Below, one piece after another: positions 15,189 through 22,627 of a DNA stretch of 64,000 nucleotides (its first letter is position 1; every line of letters begins with the position of its first letter). Source of the stretch: Bin5 sp965220715 (GTDB lineage Bacteria; Chloroflexota; Anaerolineae; Caldilineales; Caldilineaceae); contig OZ244843.1 in the NCBI GenBank assembly GCA_965220715.1, positions 3,348,001 to 3,412,000 on the forward strand, read 5' to 3'. The translations under genes and the position numbers were made by a program. Under the pieces are notes generated by a model that had not been told where the DNA came from, made no database searches, and worked only from the letters and a program-made list of their open reading frames with translations.

Positions 15189-15568
15189 TAAATGACCGCC
15201 CTCGCGATTTCCAGCAGAATTTTTTTAACCTTTTTGAGAGTCGGCTGGACGCCTCTCACTTTAAGTTGTTCTAATGCTTCTTTCAAGACTTTCTCATCTC
15301 TTGTGGCTTCAATGAAATCCAGCCCTTTGTCGCACAATTTTTCGGGCCAGCAGTTGATGACGCCCCTTCTTTTTTCCTTCCGCTCCCTTGCAATGATCAA
15401 CTCGTTGTCGTGCAATTTTCGGATGTTGAATTCGATCATTTCGGGACCATATCCCTCGAATTCGTAATTCGCGGGCGACTTGGGCCTGTTTCTGCCCATT
15501 ACTTCCTCTGTACGAAGTAGAATCTTTCGGCACAGGTCCAAGTCTAGTTGCTCATTTATTGATGCCAT
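15188..15568 (-). CDS. DUF2513-like protein
   Basis: This 126-residue protein matches the DUF2513 pattern: LDLCRKILLRTEE at the start, EGYGPEMIEFNIRKLHDNELI at about 50-70, a W-x-x-x-L-C-D-K-G-L-D-F-I-E-A-T-R-D segment at about 85-100, and a C-terminal helix VKKILLEIA. The layout is winged-helix-like and such proteins sit in mobile or phage-related loci. The ATG at 15568 follows AAGGAT. A truncated duplicate is at 18787-18912 with a matching leader. Function unknown. Confidence 0.65.
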   Translation of the reverse strand: MASINEQLDLDLCRKILLRTEEVMGRNRPKSPANYEFEGYGPEMIEFNIRKLHDNELIIARERKEKRRGVINCWPEKLCDKGLDFIEATRDEKVLKEALEQLKVRGVQPTLKKVKKILLEIARAVI

Positions 15569-15753
15569 GAAGAATATCCTTTCTGTCTCATCCAGAAAAT
15601 TGTACTACATTCTTTAACAGTTTCCAATCAGATTGTGCCTTTTTGGAGCCATATTTGTAATACGTTTCGGCAGTCTTGAAAATGTAATACAAGCGAACGG
15701 GTCATGGATAGAGTCTCCGAACCTGGGTTGCGAAATGCATGAGTGGAAATCAA

Positions 15754-15784
15754 AAAGGCCACCCCCGATGTGAGGGTGGCCTTT
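15754..15784 (-). terminator. Transposase-associated terminator, copy 1
   Basis: AAAGGCCACCC (15754-15764) pairs with GGGTGGCCTTT (15774-15784); the minus strand continues TTTTTG. A nearly identical hairpin follows the intact transposase (19465-19494). This marks the 3' end of the same element. Confidence 0.7.
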
Positions 15785-15801
15785 CTGATGCGAGTTATCA
15801 A

Positions 15802-15960
15802 CTATTCTGGCTTCGGCGGGTATGCAGGCCCTCCAGCAATCAGTTCTGAGTAGCGGAGACGCTTGTTGAGCATCCCCTGCACCATATGCGCCATTTGGTC
15901 GATTGTGTCCGCAGGACGGTCGTTATGCCGACCTTCAAACTCACACACGTAGCGGGGCAG
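15802..15960 (-). pseudogene. IS1595-type transposase, C-terminal remnant
   Basis: About 52 codons match the end of the complete transposase at 19515: RYVCEFEGRHNDRPADTIDQ, then MAHM and the final GGPAYP. The zinc ribbon and most of the catalytic core are missing. The preceding sequence is unrelated. It is followed by the same terminator as the intact copy, so it is a deletion derivative of that element or a close relative. Confidence 0.7.
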
Positions 15961-16081
15961 GTCATGACCAAGAGAGGATAATCGAGTTCTGCCAGAGGTT
16001 TGGTTAGTATCGCATATAATTCCCATTTGATAGGCGTCATAGTGACGAAAGCAAGGGCAAAGATTCATCTTGAAATACAAA

Positions 16082-16106
16082 AGCCACCGTCACAATGACG
16101 GTGGCT
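16082..16106 (-). terminator. Rho-independent terminator
   Basis: AGCCACCGTC (16082-16091) pairs perfectly with GACGGTGGCT (16097-16106) around ACAAT. The minus strand continues TTTTGTATTTC. It ends the SLATT-like/small-protein unit 1, whose last stop is at 16124. Confidence 0.75.
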
Positions 16107-16123
16107 CAGTTGATTTAATTGCT

Positions 16124-16339
16124 CTAAGAATCATTATCCCCCTGAGTACCAGAATCTCCTTGTTCAGGTTCACTATCGCCTACTACTGCAATCCCTCCCT
16201 GCTGATCTGTCTGTTCTGGTGGTGGTTCGTTAGGCTGAGAGCTTGTTGGGCTACTGCCACCACGATCATACCGTTTTAGAACATCCTCTTCTCTAATCTC
16301 CGTTTGCCTGGATTTTTCCGAATTGCTTGGCGAATTCAA
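16124..16339 (-). CDS. Small disordered YDRGGS protein overlapping SLATT-like gene 1
   Basis: This 71-residue protein starts at TTG 16339, which has AGGAGG at six bases; the start lies inside the SLATT-like frame, overlapping it by 47 bases. It has a charged head (SEKSRQTEIREEDVLK), the motif KRYDRGGSSP, then a Pro/Gln/Glu/Gly-rich tail with no predicted fold. The homologous small gene at 17971-18147 keeps YDRGGS, the RBS and the overlap. Conservation of the motif in two diverged copies suggests selection. It may be a partner or regulator of the membrane protein, which is inference. Confidence 0.55.
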   Translation of the reverse strand: MNSPSNSEKSRQTEIREEDVLKRYDRGGSSPTSSQPNEPPPEQTDQQGGIAVVGDSEPEQGDSGTQGDNDS

Positions 16340-16826
16340 CCTTTGCCTCCTTGTCGCATTCGTCGTTGGTTTTTTCGTGATATGGGATTTGTGTGGTTGA
16401 CACATGTTTGGTCAAATCTTCCAACGTTTCGATTCTCAGGTGCAAATTCTCTTTCTTGTTGTTAGAAAAATCTATCCACAGTTTTCGCCAATGATCGACC
16501 AGTTTGCCAGACTGGAGACTCATCACACCCGCAGCCTTTGAATACTTATAAGGAGAGAATTGTAGCAAATATGCTTGCAGTACAGCAGAGAGAAATATAA
16601 GCATAAAGGGTACAAGATGGTCTGGTAAATTGTTTGATAATTTGAGAACGGTATTGGCGTCTATTTGATAAGTAGCTAAAGCAGAAATAAACAGTATCGT
16701 GTTCACTAATGACAAAGCCAAATGTCTAAACCCCAATGACTGAGCACGACGGGCATAGTAACGCGACATTCGTTCAGTATCAACCATTTTGTCCCATATT
16801 CTATCTCTTGGATTTGAAGCATCCAT
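16293..16826 (-). CDS. SLATT-like two-TM protein, copy 1
   Basis: This 177-residue protein begins with a charged segment (RDRIWDKMVDTERMSRYYAR), then two TM helices at about 36-54 and 72-93. A cytosolic tail follows with GVMSLQSGKLVDHWRKLW and a final helix. N-terminal amphipathic region, two TM helices and a soluble helical tail is the layout of SLATT effectors, 2-TM proteins proposed to act as pores in nucleotide-signalling conflict systems. The family call is inference by layout. The ATG at 16826 is four bases after the stop of a transposase remnant, whose end supplies GAGGGG. Paralog: 18110-18613. Confidence 0.55.
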   Translation of the reverse strand: MDASNPRDRIWDKMVDTERMSRYYARRAQSLGFRHLALSLVNTILFISALATYQIDANTVLKLSNNLPDHLVPFMLIFLSAVLQAYLLQFSPYKYSKAAGVMSLQSGKLVDHWRKLWIDFSNNKKENLHLRIETLEDLTKHVSTTQIPYHEKTNDECDKEAKVEFAKQFGKIQANGD

Positions 16827-16829
16827 AAT

Positions 16830-17216
16830 CTACCCCTCAATCAAATCTTTGTAACGCAACTGCCTGCCAGCAGCCCGTCTTACGACCAGTTCCATCTGGT
16901 CAATCGTGTCCAGTGGGCGCACATTGTGTCGCCCCGAAAACTCATCCACATAGCGGTGCAAATGCTTCGGGCTGATGTGGTGATACGTCCCAGTGTATCC
17001 TCTTTTAAGCATGGACCAAAACGATTCCAGCCCATTCGTATGTGCCTGCTCCCGCACGTATTCTCCCACGCCATCCCCCACCGCTAGATGCGTTCTGGGC
17101 AGCCCCGAATACGCCATAGCCTCATCCGTGTACACGACCGTTTCCTCTGTCGTGTTCTCCCCTACGAACCCCTGTAGCGTTGCCTTGTCGGTTGCGGTCA
17201 CGACCTCCGCCTGCAC
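16830..17216 (-). pseudogene. IS1595/ISXO2-type transposase, N-terminally truncated
   Basis: 128 codons cover the second half of a DDE transposase: VVYTDEAMAYSG, EYVREQAHTNGLESFWSMLK, RGYTGTYHHISPKHLHRYVD and GRHNVRPLDTIDQM. The match to the intact copy at 19515 is clear but distant, so this is a different element. The zinc ribbon and first catalytic Asp are missing. Its left end lies inside a broken lipoprotein gene (17433 and below). Confidence 0.7.
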
Positions 17217-17313
17217 CTGGTTCCAGTATGGGTAGCCATTCAGTTGGCACCTCTTCGCAATAGGCGGTTACAATTGCCGCAATCTCCAGAAGCCCTTCAT
17301 TCGTTTCATCCAC

Positions 17314-17433
17314 TCATGCGCATGATAAATATTCGTAGACATCATCCGTCGGGCAAGTAAGAAATTCTGGCGCATAGTAACAGGATGATACGAACACAAA
17401 AAGACAAACAAGGGTGAAGACTTTCGCATACAT
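17314..17433 (-). pseudogene. Lipoprotein gene interrupted by in-frame stop and transposase remnant
   Basis: From ATG 17433 (AAGGAGG nine bases upstream) it reads MYAKVFTLVCLFVFVSSC, a lipoprotein signal with lipobox VSSC, then YYAPEFLTCPTDDVYEYLSC, A and a TGA. In the same frame the sequence continues protein-like (DETNEGLLEIAAIVTAYCEE, VPTEWLPILEPG) down to about 17210. There it meets the transposase remnant. A nonsense change, or a real 39-residue lipoprotein plus a coupled GTG gene, would both fit. Confidence 0.45.
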
Positions 17434-17568
17434 TGAGCGCTGCCTCCTTGCTGAGTGAAGGGACGCTTGCCACATGGGTTATCGTGGAGGTGATGTCAGG
17501 CTCCGGCGCGTCACGGTTCGGGACGTGGTGGCTTTGTTTTGTCAGGGCAGTTCGTTCAGGTATTGAGC

Positions 17569-17829
17569 CTATCCCTCACTTGGAAAAGGTCGTTGAATCG
17601 TAAAGGTGTCAGTACTAGTATCATACATTACTTCATTGCCCAAAGAGGCAAGTTTAGCAATACATTCAGATGTATCCTCGTCAACGCCCGCCTTCTTTAG
17701 TCGTTCTTGAACGTGGCCTGCATTGCCTAAGATATTTTTGCCAGCAGGTACTGAAATGACAAAGACATGAAGGCGACCTGCTAGAGATTCATAATTTGAA
17801 CCGTCCACTCTCTTTATTTCAATAAGCAT
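17569..17829 (-). CDS. Hypothetical protein, 86 aa
   Basis: The sequence is MLIEIKRVDGSNYESLAGRL, then HVFVISVPAGKNILGNAGHV. A helix with KKAGVDEDTSECIAKLASLG and a short C-terminal strand pair (VMYDTSTDTFTI) follow. It looks like a small alpha/beta protein. The family was not recognised. Its start overlaps the end of the 33-residue frame at 17814 by 16 bases, so translation may be coupled. It sits between the YDRGGS small gene 2 and the lipoprotein remnant. Confidence 0.5.
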   Translation of the reverse strand: MLIEIKRVDGSNYESLAGRLHVFVISVPAGKNILGNAGHVQERLKKAGVDEDTSECIAKLASLGNEVMYDTSTDTFTIQRPFPSEG

Positions 17830-17915
17830 TTCATATCTTCTCCTGTTAGCGTGACAGTATCTGGTTGTTCCTTTGAACCAACTATGGTGTGTTGATCTCT
17901 CCTAGCAGCCCTCAT
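17814..17915 (-). CDS. 33-aa leader-like small protein
   Basis: A frame from ATG 17915 (GGAGAGA just upstream) runs MRAARRDQHTIVGSKEQPDT, VTLTGEDMKCLLK. Its last codons contain the start of the next gene. It may be a coupling peptide rather than an independent protein. A longer frame to 18113 exists but overlaps the YDRGGS gene. Confidence 0.3.
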   Translation of the reverse strand: MRAARRDQHTIVGSKEQPDTVTLTGEDMKCLLK

Positions 17916-17970
17916 TTCTCTCTCCAAAGCCACATCTTCCTCGTCATTTCCTCGATGGCTCTGTGTTTCA

Positions 17971-18147
17971 CTACTTTGGTTTTGAACTTGATAGCTGTTC
18001 GTCTGATTGTTCAGTTGGTGGACTAGACTCCTGTTTTTCCGGTGGGATGTTGGCTGGAGCGTCTGAGGGCCGACTGCCTCCTCGATCATACTCTTTGAAC
18101 TCTTCGGTTTCACCCTTCTTGGTTTCCGAACTGTCTCCCGATTTCAT
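17971..18147 (-). CDS. Small disordered YDRGGS protein overlapping SLATT-like gene 2
   Basis: This 58-residue protein has a perfect AGGAGG six bases before the ATG at 18147. That start lies inside the SLATT-like gene, giving a 38-base overlap. It reads MKSGDSSETKKGETEEFKE, YDRGGSRPSD, then a Pro/Glu/Ser-rich tail (PPEKQESSPPTEQ). It is homologous to 16124-16339 in motif, position and overlap, although the rest of the tail has diverged. Likely disordered and cytosolic. Confidence 0.6.
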   Translation of the reverse strand: MKSGDSSETKKGETEEFKEYDRGGSRPSDAPANIPPEKQESSPPTEQSDEQLSSSKPK

Positions 18148-18613
18148 CTCTAGCCTCCTTGTTGCATTGTTGATTGGCGCATTCATCATAAGGGATAATC
18201 GTTGTCGCAATATGCTTGGTTTGATCTTCCAGGAATTCAACCCACAGACCCATATTTTGTCCATTGTCACTTTCGTGATCAATCCATAACTTTCTCCACT
18301 GTTCCGTTAATTTGCCGGATTGCAAACTCATCACACTGGCTGCCTTCCGGTCAATTGATGGCGCATAGTGCAATAGGTAGACTTGAAATAGGGAAACGGC
18401 AACCAAAAGAACGAATGCCACAACGGGTCCAATCTTATCAATTATGTCGATCTGATAGCAGGCGATTGCCAGAATTATCAAAACAGATGTCAAGAAGGAT
18501 AAACACATGTGCTTTCGATTTAACGATTCTGCTCTTCGGGCATAATAACGCGACATGCGCTCTGTATCGATCATCTTGTCCCATATTCTATTTCGTAGGA
18601 TTGTGCTGGTCAT
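18110..18613 (-). CDS. SLATT-like two-TM protein, copy 2
   Basis: This 167-residue paralog of 16293-16826 shares RIWDKMIDTERMSRYYARRA with one or two changes. It has TM helices at about 35-52 and 62-83, then SVMSLQSGKLTEQWRKLWID. The C-terminal ATTIIPYDECANQQCNKEA parallels TTQIPYHEKTNDECDKEA of copy 1. The strongest conservation is in the N-terminal charged segment and the post-TM MSLQSGKL helix, which may be the functional surfaces. The ATG at 18613 has only weak GGAGAATC upstream. It is followed by the overlapping YDRGGS gene. Confidence 0.55.
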   Translation of the reverse strand: MTSTILRNRIWDKMIDTERMSRYYARRAESLNRKHMCLSFLTSVLIILAIACYQIDIIDKIGPVVAFVLLVAVSLFQVYLLHYAPSIDRKAASVMSLQSGKLTEQWRKLWIDHESDNGQNMGLWVEFLEDQTKHIATTIIPYDECANQQCNKEARDEIGRQFGNQEG

Positions 18614-18786
18614 TTGTGATTCTCCTGAGTAACAATGACATAGACTTTGACACCTGCCTGAATTTTATCATATGTGTCAAAGCTAGATTGTCGACATAAG
18701 CACAAGAACTTTGATCATCATGTGTCGAGGCTCTTGTGATTTTTCAGGTTTCTGTTGTGCAGAGAGGGAAGTGGGTTGGTGCGGTT

Positions 18787-18912
18787 CGGGCCGTATCCCT
18801 CAAATTCATAATTCGCGGGCGACTTTGGCCTGTTTCTGCCCATTACTTCCTCTGTACGAAGCAGAATCTTTTGGCACAGGCCCAAGTCTAGTTGCTCAAT
18901 TATTGATGCCAT
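18787..18912 (-). pseudogene. Truncated DUF2513 copy
   Basis: The first 42 codons match the DUF2513 gene at 15188-15568 in all but 4 positions (RTEEVMGRNRPKSPANYEFE is identical). After GYGP the frame runs into unrelated sequence and a stop. The upstream leader, about 18913-19060, also matches 15569-15710. It is a duplicated and then truncated copy. Confidence 0.7.
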
Positions 18913-19150
18913 GAAGAATATCCTTTCTATCTCATCCAGGAAATTATACTACGTTTCAGAACAGTTTTCAAGCGGATCATGGTATTTTTCTGCCAGAAAT
19001 GTAATACATTTCGGTAATTTCAAGGGTGTGGGGAAAATAGGCAGGGTCATAACTGTCTCCGAACGAAGGTTGTGGAAGACCGTGATCCATTGTGATTTAG
19101 CAGATGAAGTCAAATGCCTTAAAATGACCTACACTAAACAGGAGGGGGAA

Positions 19151-19432
19151 ATGTCACGCATTGATCCAAGTAGAAGAATGTATCCAGAAGAAAGCCGGGC
19201 GGATTGGCACCGCCGGATGCGGGGCACATTTATTGTTGATAACCTCAAATTTGTCCCTGATCTGGAGGTAGGAATGGACGAGGTTAGAGAAGCCTACTTG
19301 GAGTGGGTAGACGAACCTGATCAAGACTGGTGGCCCACTGCCATTGGTTCACTCTATGAGTCGATTACCTCTATGGGCGCAACAAGGGACGATAAAGAAA
19401 GAAAATTCTACGGAGTGGGTTTAAGTACCTGA
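19151..19432 (+). CDS. Small protein resembling the C-terminal wing of P4-type primases
   Basis: This 93-residue protein has AGGAGGGGG ideally placed before the ATG at 19151. The second half, MDEVREAYLEWVDEPDQDWW, then AIGSLYESITSMGATRDDKE, RKFYGVGLS, resembles the terminal winged-helix region of D5/P4-type primase-helicases (a YxxY/W pattern, then a L-x-x-x-G loop and a final YxGIxL strand). The rest of a primase is absent, so it is either a stand-alone domain protein or something else with that fold. It lies within the duplicated block and is missing from copy 1. Confidence 0.5.
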   Translation: MSRIDPSRRMYPEESRADWHRRMRGTFIVDNLKFVPDLEVGMDEVREAYLEWVDEPDQDWWPTAIGSLYESITSMGATRDDKERKFYGVGLST

Positions 19433-19464
19433 ACGCAACCAGAACAGCCACATCAAAGACCAAT

Positions 19465-19494
19465 AAGGCCACCCCCAAGCGTGAGGGTGGCCTT
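19465..19494 (-). terminator. Transposase terminator, intact copy
   Basis: AAGGCCACCC (19465-19474) pairs with GGGTGGCCTT (19485-19494). It lies 20 bases past the transposase stop and matches the hairpin after the remnant at 15754-15784. The plus-strand gene ending at 19432 may also use it. Confidence 0.7.
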
Positions 19495-19514
19495 TTGGAT
19501 GTGTGAGTCGGGAA

Positions 19515-20489
19515 CTATACCTTGCTCTCTGGGTATGCTGGCCCTCCAGCAGTCAACTCCTTGTACGGCAACTGCTTTCCTTCCATAGCTCGCACCATAT
19601 GGGCCATCTGGTCTATTGTGTCAGATGGTCGATCATTATGCCGACCAGCAAACTCATTTATGTATCGCCCTAGATGCTTTGGACTAAAATGGTGATAGGT
19701 GCCATGATAACCCCTCTTGAGACTTGCCCAGAAGGACTCCAAACCGTTGACGTGAGCCTGATCGCGAACGTATTCACTGACACTGTGGCTAACCGACTCG
19801 TGGTGAAAAGGCATATCCTGATATGATCTGAGGTCATCAGTGTATACTGTAGCATTGGCATCTGCTTTGTCATGAATGAAGCCGTGAAGGGTAGCCTTCT
19901 TGGTGTCCGGCACAACCTGAGCACTTACCTGTCCACTTTCCCTATCCTTTGCCCCGGCCACTACGGACTTCCCTACAGTTCCTCGTCCAGCATTCAGTTT
20001 CTTGTCAGCGTGCTTATTCGTTTCCTTGCCGCCGATGTAGGTTTCGTCAACCTCCACAGGGCCCGCAAACTTCTCAGCTTGGTTATCCCACATCTTGCGT
20101 ATACGCTGCCCCATATGCCAAGCGGCCTTTTGGCCTATACCTAGGTCACGGCGCAATTTCATGCTGGACACGCCTTTAAGGTTCGTGCTATATAGGTAAA
20201 ATGCAATAGCCCACTTGGAGAGAGGAATATTGGAATTGCGCAGAAGTGTTCCGGTCTTGATAGAAAAATGCTTTCTGCAAGTTCGGCAACGATAGGGTTG
20301 CGGCTTTCGGTCCTTCTTCATGGCAATGTTATCACTTTCACAGTGCGGGCAAACAATACCGTCCGGCCATCTCTGCTCGATAAACCACTGTTCAGCCTTT
20401 TCCTCAGTGTCAAACATCTTGACTACTTCAATCAGGCTAATTCCCTTGCGATAAGCCTTTCCGGGTGCCTTAGTGCTGGTCTTGCTCAT
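19515..20489 (-). mobile_element. IS1595-family transposase, complete
   Basis: This 324-residue protein has an N-terminal zinc ribbon (CPHC...CRTC, residues about 47-69) followed by HFSIKTGTLLRNSNIPLSKW. The DDE catalytic core contains VDETYIGGKETNKH (first Asp) and YTDDLRSYQ (second Asp). The third acidic position falls near NGLESFWASLKRGYHG. Length and order match IS1595/ISXO2-like enzymes. AAGGAGG is at good distance from the ATG at 20489. I could not define the terminal inverted repeats by eye. It moves DNA by cut-and-paste-like transposition and may have driven the surrounding duplications. Confidence 0.85.
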
Positions 20490-20668
20490 AAATCCTCCTT
20501 GTCTAGTAGATGTTGATTTATGATACTATTTTACCCGAAAATATGTGCTTTGTCAAGGGATTTTGAGTAGAATTCTTCACTAATTCCACGGTCCTTTTAT
20601 GTTTGCTTTGCCCGCTCATCCGCGATAAGGTGTATGCCTTATCCACCACGCATCAAAGGGAGAACATC

Positions 20669-20989
20669 ATGGATTCAAAGAAACAATCAGACTGGTCATC
20701 TGAGGATCCACTAAAGCCTCGTTTGGGCACTATGGGCAGATCAATCGCAGACCGATGGGCCATTCGCATTATGATCAAAAGGTTGCGCATTGCAGATGAT
20801 TTGCTGACCACTTCGGCACTCATAGGCGACCTTTCTGCTGGCATTGAGATTAACGTGGACAAGACTCTTAGGAACGAACTTGGTAAAGAGTATGATTCTC
20901 AACTCAACACACCAGCTTTACGCCAAGACTGCGAAGACCGATTGCAACAGCTGTGCAAAAAAATGAAGGCTATAAGCAAGAACCAATGA
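20669..20989 (+). CDS. Hypothetical protein, 106 aa
   Basis: It reads MDSKKQSDWSSEDPLKPRLG, then a helical region AIRIMIKRLRIADDLLTTSALIG (split IRIMIKRLRIADD) and a C-terminal helix QLCKKMKAISKNQ. It is basic and soluble. AAAGGGAG lies seven bases before the ATG at 20669. Its stop region overlaps the convergent gene at 20970 by 20 bases. The family was not recognised. Confidence 0.5.
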   Translation: MDSKKQSDWSSEDPLKPRLGTMGRSIADRWAIRIMIKRLRIADDLLTTSALIGDLSAGIEINVDKTLRNELGKEYDSQLNTPALRQDCEDRLQQLCKKMKAISKNQ

Positions 20990-21254
20990 TCTCGAACACG
21001 TTGATTGCGTGTTGCCGCATTCTTTCCGGGGTGTAGTGGGCAAAAACCTCTGGATGTCTTATTGGTCCCGCCAGACAGATTTCATCTATAAAATCACCAC
21101 CACACCGTTCGACAAGCTCTTTGGCCGTCACAGGCTTTAGTGAGCCAGCATCAAAATTGTCTAATTCCATCTGTAAACGCGCGCATTCAGGGCAACCGGA
21201 TACCCCAGTCACCTGTTCATCTGCTGCATCAACTGCGGACATATCCTTATTCAT
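20970..21254 (-). CDS. Hypothetical protein, 94 aa
   Basis: It begins MNKDMSAVDAADEQVTGVSG, then CPECARLQMELDN and a helical rest (GDFIDEICLAGPIRHPEVFA, HYTPERMRQHAINVFEIIG). The CPEC pair could be half of a metal site or a redox pair. AAGGAATTC lies before the ATG at 21254. It shares 20 bases with the convergent gene ending at 20989. It marks the right edge of the accessory island. Confidence 0.5.
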   Translation of the reverse strand: MNKDMSAVDAADEQVTGVSGCPECARLQMELDNFDAGSLKPVTAKELVERCGGDFIDEICLAGPIRHPEVFAHYTPERMRQHAINVFEIIGSCL

Positions 21255-21386
21255 TTGAATTCCTTGTCTGTTTCCGCAAACCAACCCCCAAGAAGGCGAT
21301 AAGCCACAAAAAGCCACAACCAACCAGTCAACTAGCTTTCAATTGCCTTTGGGTAACATTGGATATAATTCCCAATTCTTTCCCTA

Positions 21387-22145
21387 TTACCCCCGCTCGT
21401 AAATCTCCCCACGCTCTCTCGCTACTCTGTTGCGTGTGAGATTTTGCAACTCAGGAGGCATGCGCTCGAACGTCTCAGGCCACACCGGCTGATGCCCGCC
21501 CTCCCGTGCCAGGTTCCACCACGGAGGATAGTAGGCGATGTTCAGCGCCAGACGATGCTGATCCTGCGTCGTGTTTGCGCCGTTTGCATGCCATACGCCG
21601 CCGTGCCATAGGAAGACAGAGCCGCGGCGGCCTGTAATTGGCAAGAGTCGTCTGTCGTCCGCCATCATGCCCTTGGGCGGCCGGCGCCGCAAGCGGTGAC
21701 TGGTAGGCATGATTCGAGTGGCGCCTATCTCTTCAGTAAAGTCGGTCATCATCCAGATCGAATTGATCATCCAGGGAGAGTCAGGCAGAAGGTTCGGCAA
21801 ATCTTGTGCCGAGTCGGTGTGGACTCCGCCGGCAGGCGCACCCGGCTTGACCCACTTGGAACAGGCCTCAGCCAGCCGAATATCCTGCCCAAGGAAATGT
21901 CTTACCACGGCCAGTACATCGGGATGGGCAGCGCAGGCCCAGCTTGCCTCATCCAGGTTTAGGAGGCCGAACAGCGTCTGGTACAGATCGTCGTTCGGAT
22001 CCTGGAAGTAGGGGCGACTCTTCGGGTCCTCGTGAAGCGCAAATAACTGCTCTGCCAGGCGATCAGCCTGTTCCGCCGGGATCGCCTCATCCAGCACGCA
22101 GTACCCGAACAGATCCAGATGGTCGATTGCCTCTTGAATGCTCAC
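21387..22145 (-). CDS. Phytanoyl-CoA dioxygenase (PhyH) family protein
   Basis: This 252-residue Fe(II)/2-oxoglutarate dioxygenase-like protein has the metal motif HTD at about 107-109 (GGVHTDSAQD), the distal His in GGVWHANGANTT at about 186, and a 2-oxoglutarate-type Arg ten residues later (QHRLALN). The fold matches the double-stranded beta helix. The GTG at 22145 was chosen because AAAGGG precedes it at eight bases and the next gene upstream ends at 22180. It is the last gene of the catabolic cluster. The substrate cannot be named; hydroxylation of a small acid is typical. Confidence 0.75.
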   Translation of the reverse strand: MSIQEAIDHLDLFGYCVLDEAIPAEQADRLAEQLFALHEDPKSRPYFQDPNDDLYQTLFGLLNLDEASWACAAHPDVLAVVRHFLGQDIRLAEACSKWVKPGAPAGGVHTDSAQDLPNLLPDSPWMINSIWMMTDFTEEIGATRIMPTSHRLRRRPPKGMMADDRRLLPITGRRGSVFLWHGGVWHANGANTTQDQHRLALNIAYYPPWWNLAREGGHQPVWPETFERMPPELQNLTRNRVARERGEIYERG

Positions 22146-22179
22146 GTTGTTCTGCCCTTTCGCCACTGTGGTCAGCGTT

Positions 22180-22542
22180 TCACTTTTCGAGGATAAATTC
22201 ACTTCCCAGGCCAAAGGTCCGGGTCTCATCCAGCAACAAGGCCTGGTTGGGAAACTGGACAACCCGCCACCCGTCGCGAATTGCCTCCAGCACCGTCTGA
22301 TAAGGCCAGTCATCGGCGTCGGGAACCTCATCAGCGACTTCGCCGTCCTGCATCAGCAGCATACCATGAACTTGACTGGTTAGGGATGTACTGCCAGCTT
22401 GCAGATAGAGGAGGTCCTGGCGCCTTTCAACGCTGCTCTTGGCCGTCTCCAGTGCCGTGTTCAGCATCTGCTCACTGAGAGTTCCAGCCTTATGGGATTC
22501 GATACAATGTTCGAGCTGTCGTCTGAGATTGTACCCAGCCAT
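22180..22542 (-). CDS. Hypothetical protein, 120 aa
   Basis: It reads MAGYNLRRQLEHCIESHKAG, then a helical stretch and PYQTVLEAIRDGWRVVQFPN, QALLLDETRTFGLGSEFILE. The C-terminal half looks like a small alpha/beta strand-rich unit. AGGAAGG sits before the ATG at 22542. It lies between the amidohydrolase and the dioxygenase, 34 bases before the latter, and is probably co-transcribed. The family was not recognised. Confidence 0.6.
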   Translation of the reverse strand: MAGYNLRRQLEHCIESHKAGTLSEQMLNTALETAKSSVERRQDLLYLQAGSTSLTSQVHGMLLMQDGEVADEVPDADDWPYQTVLEAIRDGWRVVQFPNQALLLDETRTFGLGSEFILEK

Positions 22543-22627
22543 TGCTATCCTTCCTCTCGAATAAGCTCATTCAGTTACCAGAATAAAAAAAGCCGTCACT
22601 CACTGAAAGCCCGAAAGTAAAGACTGC

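Noticed and set aside
17314..17316. UGA as selenocysteine codon
   Set aside because: No SECIS-like stem follows directly and no selenoprotein family resemblance; simple decay is more likely.
19400..20560. Terminal inverted repeats of the IS1595 element
   Set aside because: I could not find a matching pair of ends by eye, so element borders are left undefined.
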